From Ancylobacter crimeensis (lineage in GTDB: Bacteria > Pseudomonadota > Alphaproteobacteria > Rhizobiales > Xanthobacteraceae), in the NCBI RefSeq assembly GCF_023016805.1, contig NZ_JALKCH010000014.1:1-64000 (forward strand): 64,000 bases of DNA. The letters are read 5' to 3'. The notes under the pieces are model-generated. The model was not told the origin of the DNA, searched no databases, and was given only the letters and a program-made list of their open reading frames with translations. Below, in pieces: positions 8,369-17,559 of the stretch; position 1 is the stretch's first letter, and every line of letters begins with the position of its first letter. Both the position numbers and the translations under genes were made by a program.

Positions 8369-9757
8369 TCAGGGGCGTCGTGGAGCCTGCGTTCCCGACG
8401 CGCACCGCAGGCGCCCTGCGGGATGGGAGCAATCAAGGCGGGCGCGCCCGAACAGCTTCTCCCGCAAGGTTCCGGACCCGTAGCTGCGCTTGTAGCGTCC
8501 CCGGCGCGTCAGCTCCGGCACCAGCAGGTCCGCGATATCCTCGAAGCTCTCCGGCAGCACCGCGTAGCAGAGGTTGAACCCGTCGACATCGGTCGCCTGC
8601 GCGAAGGCCTCGAGCCGGTCCGCCACCTGCCCGGGATCGCCGACCATCACCGGCCCGATACCGCCGATCCCGACATGCTCGGCGACCTGCCGGACTGTCC
8701 AGACGCGGTCGGGATCGGCGCGGGTGATGTTGTCCATCGCCGTTCGCCCGGCGTCGTTCTCGACATGGCGCACCTCCTCGTCGAGCCGGAGCCGGGAGAA
8801 ATCGACCCCCGTCCAGCCCGACATCAGCGCGAGCGCGCCGACCGGATCGGCATAGGCTAGGTAATCCTCGTGCCGGGCATGGGCGGCCGCTTCGGTCTCG
8901 CCGAGGATGACGGTCATCATCGCGAACACAAGGATGTCGTCGGGATCCCGCCCGGCCTCGGCGGCCGCCTGCCGGATGGCGCGCACGCGCGGGGCGACGA
9001 CGGCCGCCGACGGGCCGGACACGAAGACGCATTCGGCATGGCGCCCGGCAAAGGCCCGGCCGCGGCTGGAGGAGCCGGCCTGGTAGAGCACCGGGGTGCG
9101 CTGGGGCGAAGGCTCGCTCAGATGCAGGGCGTCGAGCTGGAAATGGGTGCCGTCATGGCGGATGCGGCGTACCTTCGCCGGGTCGGTGAAGACGCCGGAC
9201 GCGCGGTCGCGCAGCACCGCGTCGTCGTCCCAGCTCTCCTCCCACAGCCGATAGACGACCTCCATATACTCCTCCGCGAGATCGTAGCGCGCATCATGCG
9301 CGACCTGGCGGGGCCGGCCGGCGGCGCGGGCGGCGCTGTCGAGATAGCCGGTGACCACATTCCAGCCGACCCGCCCGCCGGTGAGGTGATCGAGCGTCGA
9401 CATGCGCCGGGCGAAAGGAAAGGGCGGCTCATAGGTCAGCGTCGCGGTGACCCCGAAACCCAGATGCTCCGTCACCGCCGCCATGGCGGGCACCAGCAGC
9501 AGGGGATCGTTGGCCGGCACCTGAATCGCCGCGCGCAGGGCCGCGTCGGGCGTGCCGCCATAGACGTCGTACACGCCGAGCACGTCGGCGAAGAAGATGC
9601 CGTCGAACCGGCCGCGCTCCAGCGTACGGGCGAGATCAAGCCAATGGGCCAGGTGCCGGTAGTCCGCCGAGCGATCGCGCGGATGGCGCCACAGGCCGGG
9701 CGACTGATGACCGACCGTGTTCATCGCGAAGGCATTGAGCCGGATTTCATCTTTCAT
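8369..9757 (-). CDS. NtaA/SnaA/DszA-family FMN-dependent monooxygenase
   Basis: The roughly 462-aa protein belongs to the two-component flavin monooxygenases that include nitrilotriacetate, pristinamycin and dibenzothiophene-sulfone monooxygenases. Evidence: HQSPGLWRHPRDRS near the start, DLARTLERGRFDGIFFADVLGVYDVYGG, FPFARRMSTLDHLTGGRVGWNVVTGYLDSAARA (family core), HLSEPSPQRTPVLYQAGSSSRGRAFAGRHAECVF, and a C-terminal block ending LREKLFG. The last 25 residues diverge. Start is uncertain: ATGs lie at 9757 and 9772 and neither has a strong ribosome site. It is paralogous to, and divergent from, the gene at 10131. Substrate is unknown; the sfnG and DszC-like neighbours suggest a sulfone or sulfonate. 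It ends about 95 bp before sfnG and probably shares its transcript. Confidence 0.85.
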   Translation of the reverse strand: MKDEIRLNAFAMNTVGHQSPGLWRHPRDRSADYRHLAHWLDLARTLERGRFDGIFFADVLGVYDVYGGTPDAALRAAIQVPANDPLLLVPAMAAVTEHLGFGVTATLTYEPPFPFARRMSTLDHLTGGRVGWNVVTGYLDSAARAAGRPRQVAHDARYDLAEEYMEVVYRLWEESWDDDAVLRDRASGVFTDPAKVRRIRHDGTHFQLDALHLSEPSPQRTPVLYQAGSSSRGRAFAGRHAECVFVSGPSAAVVAPRVRAIRQAAAEAGRDPDDILVFAMMTVILGETEAAAHARHEDYLAYADPVGALALMSGWTGVDFSRLRLDEEVRHVENDAGRTAMDNITRADPDRVWTVRQVAEHVGIGGIGPVMVGDPGQVADRLEAFAQATDVDGFNLCYAVLPESFEDIADLLVPELTRRGRYKRSYGSGTLREKLFGRARLDCSHPAGRLRCASGTQAPRRP

Positions 9758-9772
9758 TCCAGTTGGTTCCAT

Positions 9773-10130
9773 CAGAGTGACAGCGAGCGGCAGGACGTCG
9801 CCCGGCCGGCTGTCCCGCATCGGAGCGAAGAAAAACGAGCCGGCTCAGAGGCGGCACGCTTGACATATTATTTAGTTTATCGAATTTATATATTAATCAA
9901 TGGCCGCACGGGAGTGCCGACGTGCCCCACACTGCCATCCGCCATCCGAGCGGCCCCGCCCTCCGCACATGCGGCTCGCCCGATCGGCGCGCCCTGCCGG
10001 TCCGGCACGGGTTGCCGCGCGATCCGATATCCCAGCGAGCCGGGTGTCGAAGCTCTCTCTGAGTGTCGCTCCGCACCGATCCACCCTTTCCTTTTCGACC
10101 GAACCGGCCGCCCACCGGCAGGAACACCTC
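9773..10130. promoter_or_regulatory. Divergent promoter region between two DszA-like monooxygenases
   Basis: No gene is seen in this interval. At 9860-9897 the sequence turns sharply AT-rich. It has TTGACA at 9860-9865 with A/T-only hexamers 17-24 bases on (for example TTTATA at 9885-9890 and TATATT at 9889-9894), then TTAAT. It could drive the rightward gene; the same AT tract could serve the leftward one. The 230 bases after it form a long 5' leader for the gene at 10131. Confidence 0.4.
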
Positions 10131-11561
10131 ATGCCGCAGACCACCCAGCGTCACATCCGTTTCAACGCCTTCGACATGAACTGCGTCGCGCACCAGTCGC
10201 CCGGCCTCTGGGCGCATCCGCGCGACCGCTCCTGGACCTACAAGGATCTCGACTATTGGCAGGATCTCGCCCGCACGCTGGAGCGCGGCATCTTCGACGG
10301 CATCTTCATTGCCGACGTGATCGGCTATTACGACGTCTACAAGGGCTCCAACCGGCACGCGATCCGCGAGGGCGCGCAGATCCCGGTCAACGACCCGCTC
10401 CAGCTCGCCGCGCCGATCGCGCTCGCCACCGAGCATCTGGGCATCGGCATCACCGCCTCGACCTCGTTCGAGCATCCCTACACCTTCGCCCGCCGCCTCG
10501 CGACTGCCGACCACCACAGCAAGGGGCGGGTCGGCTGGAACATCGTGACCTCCTATCTGGAGAGCGGCGCGAAGAATGTGGGACAGGCCGGCCTCAAGCG
10601 GCATGACAACCGCTACGAGGTCGCGAGCGAATATGTCGAGGTGCTCTACAAGCTGCTCGAAGGCTCGTGGGAAGACGGCGCCGTGGTGCGCGACCGCGCG
10701 CGCCGCATCTTCGCCGACCCCTCGAAGGTCCATGAGATCGCGCATAAGGGCACCTATTTCGACGTGCCCGGCTATGGCCTCACCGAGCCCTCCCCGCAGC
10801 GCACGCCGGTGCTCTACCAGGCCGGCGCGTCGGGGCCGGGCAAGGCCTTCGCCGCCGCCCATGCCGAATGCGTGTTCGTCGGCGCCCCCACCAAGGGCCT
10901 GCTGAAGGCCTATGTCGCCGACATCCGGCGGCAGGCCGCCGCGGCCGGACGCGATCCGCGCAAGGTCTACATCTACAATCTCGTCACCCTGATCGTGGAC
11001 GAGACCGACGCGAAGGCGCGCGCGCGCTTCGAGGAGTACAGCCGGCATGCCTCCCATGACGGCTCGCTCGTCTTCATGTCCGGCTGGACCGGCATCGACT
11101 TCGGCCAATACGCCGCGACCGACCCGCTGAAGACGGTCGAGACCAATGCCATCGTCTCGATGGTCGAGCATTTCAGCGGCAAGGACCGGACCTGGACGGT
11201 GGAGGAGCTGGCCCGCTGGGGCGGCATCGGCGGGGTCGGGCCGGTCTTCGTCGGCTCGCCGGAGACGCTCGCCGATCTCCTGCAGGAGTGGGTGGACGAG
11301 ACCGACGTCGACGGCTTCAACCTCGCTTATGCGGTGACGCCGGAAAGCTTCGAAGGGGTCGTCGATCTGCTGGTGCCGGAGCTGCAGAAGCGCGGCGCCT
11401 ACCCCACCGCCTACCGGCCCGGCACGCTGCGCGAGAAGCTGTTCGGCGCCGGCCCCTATCTGCCGGCCAGCCACCCGGCCCACACCTATCGCGACATCGA
11501 GGCGGTGAAGCGGCGCGAGGCCGAGGCCCGCCGCTCCACGCCGCCCGTCGCCGCCGAATGA
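10131..11561 (+). CDS. NtaA/SnaA/DszA-family FMN-dependent monooxygenase (paralogue)
   Basis: The 476-aa protein shares the order of motifs with the divergent neighbour: HQSPGLWAHPRDRSWTYKDL, GIFIADVIGYYDVYKG, FTFARRLATADH-like text, RVGWNIVTSYLESGAKNVGQ, EPSPQRTPVLYQAGASGPG, FMSGWTGIDFGQY and LREKLFGAGP. The start ATG at 10131 has AGGA 6-7 bases upstream and gives a family-like N-terminus; earlier in-frame ATGs add Arg/Pro-rich text. It would need FMNH2 from a separate reductase (15102-15683). The DszC/SfnB-like gene follows at 11618, probably in the same transcript. Two such paralogues back to back suggest either different substrates or sequential steps. Confidence 0.88.
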   Translation: MPQTTQRHIRFNAFDMNCVAHQSPGLWAHPRDRSWTYKDLDYWQDLARTLERGIFDGIFIADVIGYYDVYKGSNRHAIREGAQIPVNDPLQLAAPIALATEHLGIGITASTSFEHPYTFARRLATADHHSKGRVGWNIVTSYLESGAKNVGQAGLKRHDNRYEVASEYVEVLYKLLEGSWEDGAVVRDRARRIFADPSKVHEIAHKGTYFDVPGYGLTEPSPQRTPVLYQAGASGPGKAFAAAHAECVFVGAPTKGLLKAYVADIRRQAAAAGRDPRKVYIYNLVTLIVDETDAKARARFEEYSRHASHDGSLVFMSGWTGIDFGQYAATDPLKTVETNAIVSMVEHFSGKDRTWTVEELARWGGIGGVGPVFVGSPETLADLLQEWVDETDVDGFNLAYAVTPESFEGVVDLLVPELQKRGAYPTAYRPGTLREKLFGAGPYLPASHPAHTYRDIEAVKRREAEARRSTPPVAAE

Positions 11562-11617
11562 CCTCCCGCCCGCCCGTTATGGGTCCGGGTCCCTTCTTCC
11601 TGAAAAGGCCGTCGTCC

Positions 11618-12901
11618 ATGAGCCAGACCGAATCCGAAGGCCAGATCGAATCCGCCTGGGGTGCCGGGCCGAGCGCACGCTACGAGGCGCTCGCCGAACC
11701 GTTCCGCCCGGTATTCGCCCGCATCGCCGAGGGCGCGCGCGCCCGCGAGCTCAACCGCACGCGCGTTCATGAGCCGATCCGCTGGCTGAAGGAGGCCGGC
11801 TTCACCGCGGTGCGGCTTCCCGTCGAGGCCGGCGGGCAGGGCGCCAGCCTGCCGGAACTCGCCAACCTGCTGATCGAGCTCAGCGCGGCCGATTCCAACG
11901 TCACCCAGGCCCTGCGCGTGCATTTCGGCGTGGTCGAGGACATCCTCAACACCGGCGACGACGCCCGCCGCGCCCGCTGGCTGCTCCGCATCGCCGCCGG
12001 CGAGACGACCGGCAGCGCCTGGACCGAGGCGGGCGGGCCGCTGGAGGGCTTCGGCACCCGGCTGACCGAGACCGCCGGCGGCCTCGTCGTCAACGGGACG
12101 AAATACTACACCACCGGCTCGCTCTATGCGGACTGGATCGACCTCGGAGTCGCCGGCCCGCAGGGCGAGGAACTCTCGGTTTTCGTGCGCACCGATGCGC
12201 CGGGCGTCGCCATCGTCGACGACTGGGACGGCTTCGGCCAGATCGCCTCGGCGAGCGGGACGACCACCTTCACCGACGTGCCGGTGGCGCGCGAGGAGGT
12301 GGTGCCCGACGCCGAGCGCTTCCGTTATTCGGCGGCGTTCTACCAGCTCTACCACCTCGCCACCCTCGCCGGCATCGGCCGGGCGGTGACCGCCGAGGTG
12401 GCCGGCGCGGTGAAGGCGCGCACCCGCACCTACACCCACGCCAACGGCCCGCGCTCGGCGGCCGACCCGCAGGTGCTCGCGGTGGTCGGACGCATCCGCG
12501 GCGCTGCCTACGCGGCGGGCGCGATCGCGCTCAAGGCCGCCGAGTCGCTGCAGCGCGCCTTCGAGAGCCGCTTCGCCGGCGACGAGGCCGCCGAGGAACG
12601 CGCCAACGCCATCGCCGAACTCGAGACGGCGCAGGCGCAGACGGTGGTGACGAACCTGATCCTCGACGGCGCCACCACCCTGTTCGACGCGCTCGGCGCC
12701 TCGGCCACGCGCGCCCCGCTCGGCCTCGACCGGCACTGGCGCAATGTGCGCACCCTCTCCTCGCACAATCCGCGCATCTACAAGGACCGCATCGTCGGCG
12801 ACTTCGCCGTCAACGGCACGCTGCCGCCCTATCAGTGGCGGATCGGACAGCCGCACCCGCAGCCGGCGGACGCCGAACCCGCGCGCCAGGCGGCGGAATA
12901 G
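11618..12901 (+). CDS. Acyl-CoA-dehydrogenase-fold flavin monooxygenase, DszC/SfnB-like
   Basis: The 427-aa protein has the acyl-CoA dehydrogenase fold: an N-terminal helical domain with EPIRWLKEAGFTAVRLPVEAGGQG, a middle beta domain with GSAWTEAGG and GTKYYTTGSLYADWI, and a C-terminal helical bundle. The tail HNPRIYKDRIVGDFAVNG is typical of DszC and the SfnB 'sulfur acquisition oxidoreductase' group, flavoproteins that oxygenate sulfur compounds rather than dehydrogenate acyl-CoA. No acyl-CoA catalytic Glu context is evident. AAGG precedes the ATG at 11618; an alternative ATG at 11558 overlaps the previous stop (ATGA) and would add 20 residues. It probably forms an operon with the DszA-like gene. 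Confidence 0.85.
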   Translation: MSQTESEGQIESAWGAGPSARYEALAEPFRPVFARIAEGARARELNRTRVHEPIRWLKEAGFTAVRLPVEAGGQGASLPELANLLIELSAADSNVTQALRVHFGVVEDILNTGDDARRARWLLRIAAGETTGSAWTEAGGPLEGFGTRLTETAGGLVVNGTKYYTTGSLYADWIDLGVAGPQGEELSVFVRTDAPGVAIVDDWDGFGQIASASGTTTFTDVPVAREEVVPDAERFRYSAAFYQLYHLATLAGIGRAVTAEVAGAVKARTRTYTHANGPRSAADPQVLAVVGRIRGAAYAAGAIALKAAESLQRAFESRFAGDEAAEERANAIAELETAQAQTVVTNLILDGATTLFDALGASATRAPLGLDRHWRNVRTLSSHNPRIYKDRIVGDFAVNGTLPPYQWRIGQPHPQPADAEPARQAAE

Positions 12902-13021
12902 CCGCGCCGCCGGTCGACGCCCTCGCCATGCGACCAGGCGGCAAAGGCCGATGATCCGTGTGGCGTGCTTTCCGGTACCGTGATAGGGAATGTATTCCCT
13001 CTCCTTTCCGGACATCTGTCC

Positions 13022-14164
13022 ATGCATGCGGCCATGCCGGATGACCTGATCGGACATCTCTACGATGCCGCCGTCGACGCGCGTCTATGGCAGGGTATGG
13101 CCGGACGGATCGCCCGCGCCTTCGATTCCACCAGTACCGTCGTCAAGTTCCACGGGGCAGCCGGCGACGTGGAACTCCTGGAAACGACGGAGAACATGAT
13201 CGTTCCCGAGGCCCGGCAGTCGTGGGCGGAGGACTGGCACCGGCGCGATCTCTGGGTTCAGCGCACCGTCGCGTTCGGCATGGACAGGATCGTCACCGCC
13301 GAGATGCTGGTGACCCCCGAGGAGCAGCGGAACAGCGACTTCTACCGCGAATGGCTGGCGGCTTTCGACATCTTCCATGTCGTCGGTGCCGCCTTCTCAC
13401 TTGGCGAGGGCGCGGTCGGCGTGCTCGGCATCCATCGGCCGCGGCGTGGCGCTGCCTATGATGGACTCGACCGGGAGAAGACGGCGCTGCTGCTGCCGCA
13501 TCTGGCCCGCGCCGTGCGGCTCGGCCGGCATCTGGCGAAAGCGGGTATCGCGCAGGCCGCCGCCCTTGATGCGCTCGATCGCCTCGATACCGGCATTCTC
13601 GTCCTCGATCGCCTCGGCCGGATCCTTCATGCCAATATGCCGGCGGAAGACATTCTGCGCGGCAGCTCCGATTTCGGCGTGCTGCACAGGCGCTTCCATC
13701 TGCGCGATCCGCTGCTTCAGGACCGCTTCGCGCTGGCGCTGCGCGAAGCCCTTGCCGTGGCGGCGGGCAAGCCGCCGGGCCGGGCCCCGGCCGCGCTGCT
13801 GGTCGGGCGTGCGGGGCGGCTGCCACTTACCCTGTCCGTCGCGCCGCTGCGCCCCCGCTGGTCGCGGGACGTCGATCCGGGCCCGATAGCGCTTGTCTTC
13901 CTGAAAGACCCGGAGCGGCCCACCTTCCAGCTTCGCCGGTTGCGCGAGCTGTTCGGCCTGACGCCGGCGGAAGCGGTCATCGCGGCGGATCTCGGCACCG
14001 GCACCTCGCCGGAGTCTATCGCGCGCCGACGGCGCATCGGCATCGGCACCGTCCGCTGGCACCTGAAGAGCATCCTCGCCAAGACCGGCACGACGCGACA
14101 GGTGGAAGCCGTCGCGCTGCTCGCGCGCAGTGTGGCGGCACTGCCGGAGAGAAACGATCCCTAG
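13022..14164 (+). CDS. LuxR-family transcriptional regulator
   Basis: The 380-aa cytoplasmic regulator has a long N-terminal sensory region, with a possible PAS-like part near residues 190-220 (LDTGILVLDRLGRILHANMPAED). A C-terminal LuxR-type helix-turn-helix sits at about 310-370 (LFGLTPAEAVIAADLGTGTSPESIARRR, then GTVRWHLKSILAKTGTTRQVEAV). The N-terminal organisation (DLIGHLYDAAVDARLWQGMAGRIARAF) is common among orphan LuxR regulators of alphaproteobacteria. Starts at 13022 or 13034 are possible; the first is used. It lies downstream of the sulfur oxygenase genes in the same direction, so it is a candidate activator for them, but no binding-site evidence links them. Confidence 0.8.
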   Translation: MHAAMPDDLIGHLYDAAVDARLWQGMAGRIARAFDSTSTVVKFHGAAGDVELLETTENMIVPEARQSWAEDWHRRDLWVQRTVAFGMDRIVTAEMLVTPEEQRNSDFYREWLAAFDIFHVVGAAFSLGEGAVGVLGIHRPRRGAAYDGLDREKTALLLPHLARAVRLGRHLAKAGIAQAAALDALDRLDTGILVLDRLGRILHANMPAEDILRGSSDFGVLHRRFHLRDPLLQDRFALALREALAVAAGKPPGRAPAALLVGRAGRLPLTLSVAPLRPRWSRDVDPGPIALVFLKDPERPTFQLRRLRELFGLTPAEAVIAADLGTGTSPESIARRRRIGIGTVRWHLKSILAKTGTTRQVEAVALLARSVAALPERNDP

Positions 14165-14328
14165 CCTTCTCGCCCCTCCCATATGGGAGGGGAAACCCCC
14201 GCTGGCGCGCGGCACTCTGGCCCGCGGAAAACCCGTCTTCGCCGGTCCCGATGCACCGCTCCCACGGCGCATGTCCGCCGCCGGGATGGACGGCGATTGG
14301 CGCAGGCGCACGCGGCAAAGAGGTTCGC

Positions 14329-14823
14329 ATGAAGGAAGTTCGGGGTGTCCTGAAGCGCATCGGCGCCAAGGAGGGCGACATGATCGTCAATACGCAGGCC
14401 AATAGCGCCGTCGGCAATGTGCGCGTGTCGGGCAAGGTCTCGGTGATCGAGATCGGCGACACGGTGTTGCGCGATGTCGGCTGCACGCGGGACATCTACG
14501 ACCTGCTCGATATCGGCAAGGAGGCGATCCTCTACGTCCACTTCAACAATTTTCGCAAGCCGATCATCCTCGGCGTCGCCTATCCCGGGCAGAGGCGCGG
14601 CTTCGTGGTGCCGCTGATGGCCGTGATCGCCAACACCATCATGTCGCTGTTCCTGTACCCGATCATCTTCATCATTCTTGGTCTGGTCCTGAGCGGGCTC
14701 AGCACCCTGCTCGGCGCCCTCGTCGCGATCGGCGGCATCGGCTTCACGATCTACGGCGTCTTCAACCTTATCCGGGGCTACATGCAGGCCTCCGCCGGCG
14801 TGCGGGCGCTGCGACCGGCATGA
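14329..14823 (+). CDS. Small membrane protein of unknown function
   Basis: The 164-aa protein has a soluble N-terminal half (residues 1-95, beta-rich by eye, MKEVRGVLKRIGAKEGDMIV onward). Two strongly hydrophobic segments follow at about 103-130 (VPLMAVIANTIMSLFLYPIIFIILGLVL) and 133-150. The short loop between them suggests a membrane hairpin. AGAGG lies 6 bases before the ATG. I do not recognise the family. It stands alone between the LuxR gene and a hairpin that follows its stop. Confidence 0.65.
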   Translation: MKEVRGVLKRIGAKEGDMIVNTQANSAVGNVRVSGKVSVIEIGDTVLRDVGCTRDIYDLLDIGKEAILYVHFNNFRKPIILGVAYPGQRRGFVVPLMAVIANTIMSLFLYPIIFIILGLVLSGLSTLLGALVAIGGIGFTIYGVFNLIRGYMQASAGVRALRPA

Positions 14824-14824
14824 G

Positions 14825-14845
14825 CACCGCCGCCGCGAGGCGGTG
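14825..14845 (+). terminator. Hairpin just after the small membrane protein gene
   Basis: CACCGCC (14825-14831) and GGCGGTG (14839-14845) form a perfect 7-bp stem with a 7-base loop, starting two bases after the TGA. There is no clear T-run after it, so it is a probable but not canonical terminator. Confidence 0.4.
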
Positions 14846-15101
14846 GATTACCCAACTGCCGTCGGTCACCTGGATGATGCCGGCATCAACCGCCGCGACG
14901 TGAAGGTGATCGCGGCGTCTTCCTTCCGTTTCCAAGCATCCATGAGGAATGTGCGCGTCTTGCGGAAGGCGGGACGCAGGGTTCGATCGAGCGAGGAGCG
15001 CCCCAGACCTCGGCCAGCGCACCCTGCCCCAGATCCCGGAGATCGTCGGGTTGGCTGAAAACCCGGGACGCGACCGCCATGCTCCCGCTCGACCGGCGGC
15101 A

Positions 15102-15683
15102 TCACGCCGCTTCGATGATCCGCTCGGGTTCGGTGATCCGGCCCGCCAGCGCCTGCCCGGCCTCGCGCACCAGTCGCTCGAAGCGCTGTGCCGGCGCACC
15201 CTCGGCGATGAGGCCGTCCTTGAACTCCCGCTCGGTAAAGAAGATTCCGGTACCGAGCGGCTGCGCCTGGAAGAAGGCGAAAAGCGGCCGCAACTGATGC
15301 TCGATCACCAGCGCATGGCGGTCGCTGCCGCCCGTCGCCAGCAGCGCCACCGGCACCCCGTCGAGGCCGCGATAATCGAGCAGATCGACGAAGTGCTTGA
15401 ACAGCCCCGAATACGACCCCTTGTAGACCGGAGAACCGACGACGAGCAGATCGGCCGTCTCCACGGCGCGCAGAGCCGCCTCCTCCTCCGGGCCGGCGCC
15501 CGCGCGGTCACGCAGGAGACCGATGCCGGACAAAGCGGCGATGTCGACGATCCGGCTCTGTGCCTCCAGCCCCCGTCGCAGCGCGGCCTCGGAGATGCGG
15601 CGGGTGGCGAGTTGCACCAGCGACAGGGTGCGCGAAGGCGTGGAAAGCCCACCGCTCAGTCCGACGATATTGATGCCTGGCAT
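15102..15683 (-). CDS. msuE: NAD(P)H-dependent FMN reductase, MsuE/SsuE type
   Basis: The 193-aa flavodoxin-fold enzyme supplies FMNH2 to the sulfonate and sulfone monooxygenases. Evidence: the N-terminal strand INIVGLSGGLSTPSRT (flavin phosphate loop), LLVVGSPVYKGSYSGLFKHFVDLLD in the centre, and GGSDRHALVIEHQLRPLFAFFQA, which is diagnostic for SsuE/MsuE reductases. GGAGGG lies 3-4 bases before the ATG. No oxygenase gene is adjacent in the same operon, so it may serve all LLM enzymes in this region. SsuE and MsuE are hard to separate by eye; the ATGGSDRH text favours MsuE. Confidence 0.85.
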   Translation of the reverse strand: MPGINIVGLSGGLSTPSRTLSLVQLATRRISEAALRRGLEAQSRIVDIAALSGIGLLRDRAGAGPEEEAALRAVETADLLVVGSPVYKGSYSGLFKHFVDLLDYRGLDGVPVALLATGGSDRHALVIEHQLRPLFAFFQAQPLGTGIFFTEREFKDGLIAEGAPAQRFERLVREAGQALAGRITEPERIIEAA

Positions 15684-15784
15684 GATCCCTCCAACGCGAT
15701 GAGGAACGCAGCCTGACAGAAGATACCTGATTTGTCTATCTATATAGTATTCTATTAGCGAGACAGAGGTGTTCCGGCCTTATG

Positions 15785-17458
15785 CTAAGAACCGTGTTCC
15801 GGAGCGGGAGCGCGCAGAATGTCCTCAAGGTCTTCAAACACCATGTCAGGTCCGATGGCCTCCAGAACCCCGGCACGGCGCAGGATGTCCATCGGCTCCC
15901 TGTGAAGCTCGGCAATGCCGAGCAGGATGCCCTGGGCAGCAAGGTCGTTTCTCAGTTCGCCCAGCATCGTGGCCGCGGTGGAATCCATCTGGGCGATGGC
16001 ACTGGCGTCGAGGATGAACCAGCGGCTATCGGCGGGAAGACCGGAGGCGACGTTCTTCAGCCGCTGACGGACGTGGTCGACATTGAAGAAGAGCAAGCTG
16101 CCCTGGACCATGAACACCGCAATGCCCGGCAGAGGCCGGGCTGCGGGCGTGCGATGCAACTTGTAGAAGCCCTGCCGACCGGGACAGCGGCCCAGCATGG
16201 CGTCTCGCGGGCGCATTTCCTTTAGAAGCACATAGGCCAGCGTCGCCACGATGGCCACGATCACGCCGCTCAAAACGCCAAGGCTCAGGACGCCCCAGAG
16301 CGCGATCAAGGCAAAGACGAACTCCATCCGGCTGATCCGCCAGAGTTCGGCAAAGCCATCCAGATCGATGAGCCCAAGCGCCGCGGCAACGAGGATGGCA
16401 CCGAGCGCCGGAACGGGGAGAATACGGACAGCCTCGTTGAGATAGAGCAGCATCACGGCAAGACTGAAAGCGGCGACCAGCCCGACGCATTGCGAGCGCC
16501 CTCCCACCGATAGATTCACCGCCGTGCGGGAATCGGCGACCGTAACGGGAAAGCCGCTGAAGAGACCCGTGGCGATATTGGCCGCGCCGAGCCCCACCAA
16601 CTCGGCGTCGGGATCGACTTCGAACCGAGCCCGCGCGCCGAAGCTGCGTGCCGCGACGATGCCGGATCCGAAGCTGACGAGCCAAACCGCCGCCGCCCCG
16701 AGCAGGATATCGCGGACCGAAAGATCGGCGGGATGGGGAATGGAAGGGACGGGGAAGCCTTGTGGAATTGGCCCCACGACCTTGATGCCCATGGCGTCGA
16801 AGTCGAAGAGCCACGAGGCCAGCACCGCGAGGATCACGACCACCAGAGGCCCTGGGATGGGCGATTTCCACCGCCCGAGCAGCAGGAGCAGTGTCAGCAG
16901 CGAAACGCCGAGGGCGACCGACGGCCAATGGATGCCCTTCGCCTTGGCGATCAGTTCGAGGATCGGCGGAACGAGGCCGTCGGACTGGATAGTCAGGCCG
17001 GTGAAGCGGCCGATCTGACCGACCATGATCGAGAGCGACACACCGCTGATGAAGCCGAGCAGGATAGGCTTCGACAGGAAGGCTGCTACCACCCCGAAAT
17101 GAAAACGGCCGGCGACGAGACACATCACGCCGACCACGAGCGCCAGCAACGAGGCCGCCGCCACCCGATCCGGCCCGCCGGCGAAGGACATGGTGGCCAA
17201 CACAGCCGCAAGCACCGTCATTGTGGCGGCGTCGGGACCGACGATGATTTGCCGCGAAGGTCCCAGCAGCGCATAGCCGAGCAACGCGAACAGGGCGGAA
17301 TAGATGCCCACTTCCGGCGGCAGGCCGGCAATGGCGGGATATGCGATCGCGCTCGGCACGGACACGGTCGCAACGGCAAGGCCCGCCGGGATCTCGGCAC
17401 GAAGCCCGGCAATACTCGAACCGGAAAAACCCTTCAGAAGCGGCAACTCCTTACGCAT
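15785..17458 (-). CDS. SulP-family inorganic anion permease with STAS domain
   Basis: The 557-aa protein has about 12 hydrophobic segments beginning with LRAEIPAGLAVATVSVPSAIAYPAIAGLPPEVGIYSAL, the SulP signature region. A STAS domain lies at about 440-545 (FFNVDHVRQRL, then WFILDASAIAQMDSTAATMLGEL with the usual Asp and Ser). SulP carriers move sulfate, bicarbonate or related anions by H+ or Na+ symport. Length is normal for the family. GGAG lies about 9 bases before the ATG. Context fits either sulfate uptake (sulfur genes to the left) or bicarbonate/pH balance (stress block to the right). An AT-rich divergent promoter lies upstream. Confidence 0.9.
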   Translation of the reverse strand: MRKELPLLKGFSGSSIAGLRAEIPAGLAVATVSVPSAIAYPAIAGLPPEVGIYSALFALLGYALLGPSRQIIVGPDAATMTVLAAVLATMSFAGGPDRVAAASLLALVVGVMCLVAGRFHFGVVAAFLSKPILLGFISGVSLSIMVGQIGRFTGLTIQSDGLVPPILELIAKAKGIHWPSVALGVSLLTLLLLLGRWKSPIPGPLVVVILAVLASWLFDFDAMGIKVVGPIPQGFPVPSIPHPADLSVRDILLGAAAVWLVSFGSGIVAARSFGARARFEVDPDAELVGLGAANIATGLFSGFPVTVADSRTAVNLSVGGRSQCVGLVAAFSLAVMLLYLNEAVRILPVPALGAILVAAALGLIDLDGFAELWRISRMEFVFALIALWGVLSLGVLSGVIVAIVATLAYVLLKEMRPRDAMLGRCPGRQGFYKLHRTPAARPLPGIAVFMVQGSLLFFNVDHVRQRLKNVASGLPADSRWFILDASAIAQMDSTAATMLGELRNDLAAQGILLGIAELHREPMDILRRAGVLEAIGPDMVFEDLEDILRAPAPEHGS

Positions 17459-17559
17459 CTGAAAAACTCCGGCCTATAAATATATATCTCGTATAAACTG
17501 AAATATTATTTATGTTATTTCTATATTTTACTCGCGAAAACGCAATTCGGGAGATTGGA
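17459..17559. promoter_or_regulatory. AT-rich divergent promoter region
   Basis: The gap between the SulP gene and a rightward membrane-protein gene is strongly AT-rich at 17473-17532, with runs such as TATAAATATATAT and GAAATATTATTTATG. Several overlapping -10-like hexamers can be read on both strands, so no single promoter can be chosen. The contrast with the GC-rich flanks marks it as a control region. Confidence 0.4.

Noticed and set aside
9846-9890. Sigma-54 (-24/-12) promoter for the sfn-type genes
   Set aside because: CGGCAC at 9853 is followed by TTGACA rather than TTGCA at the right spacing. No proper GG-N10-GC pair was found.
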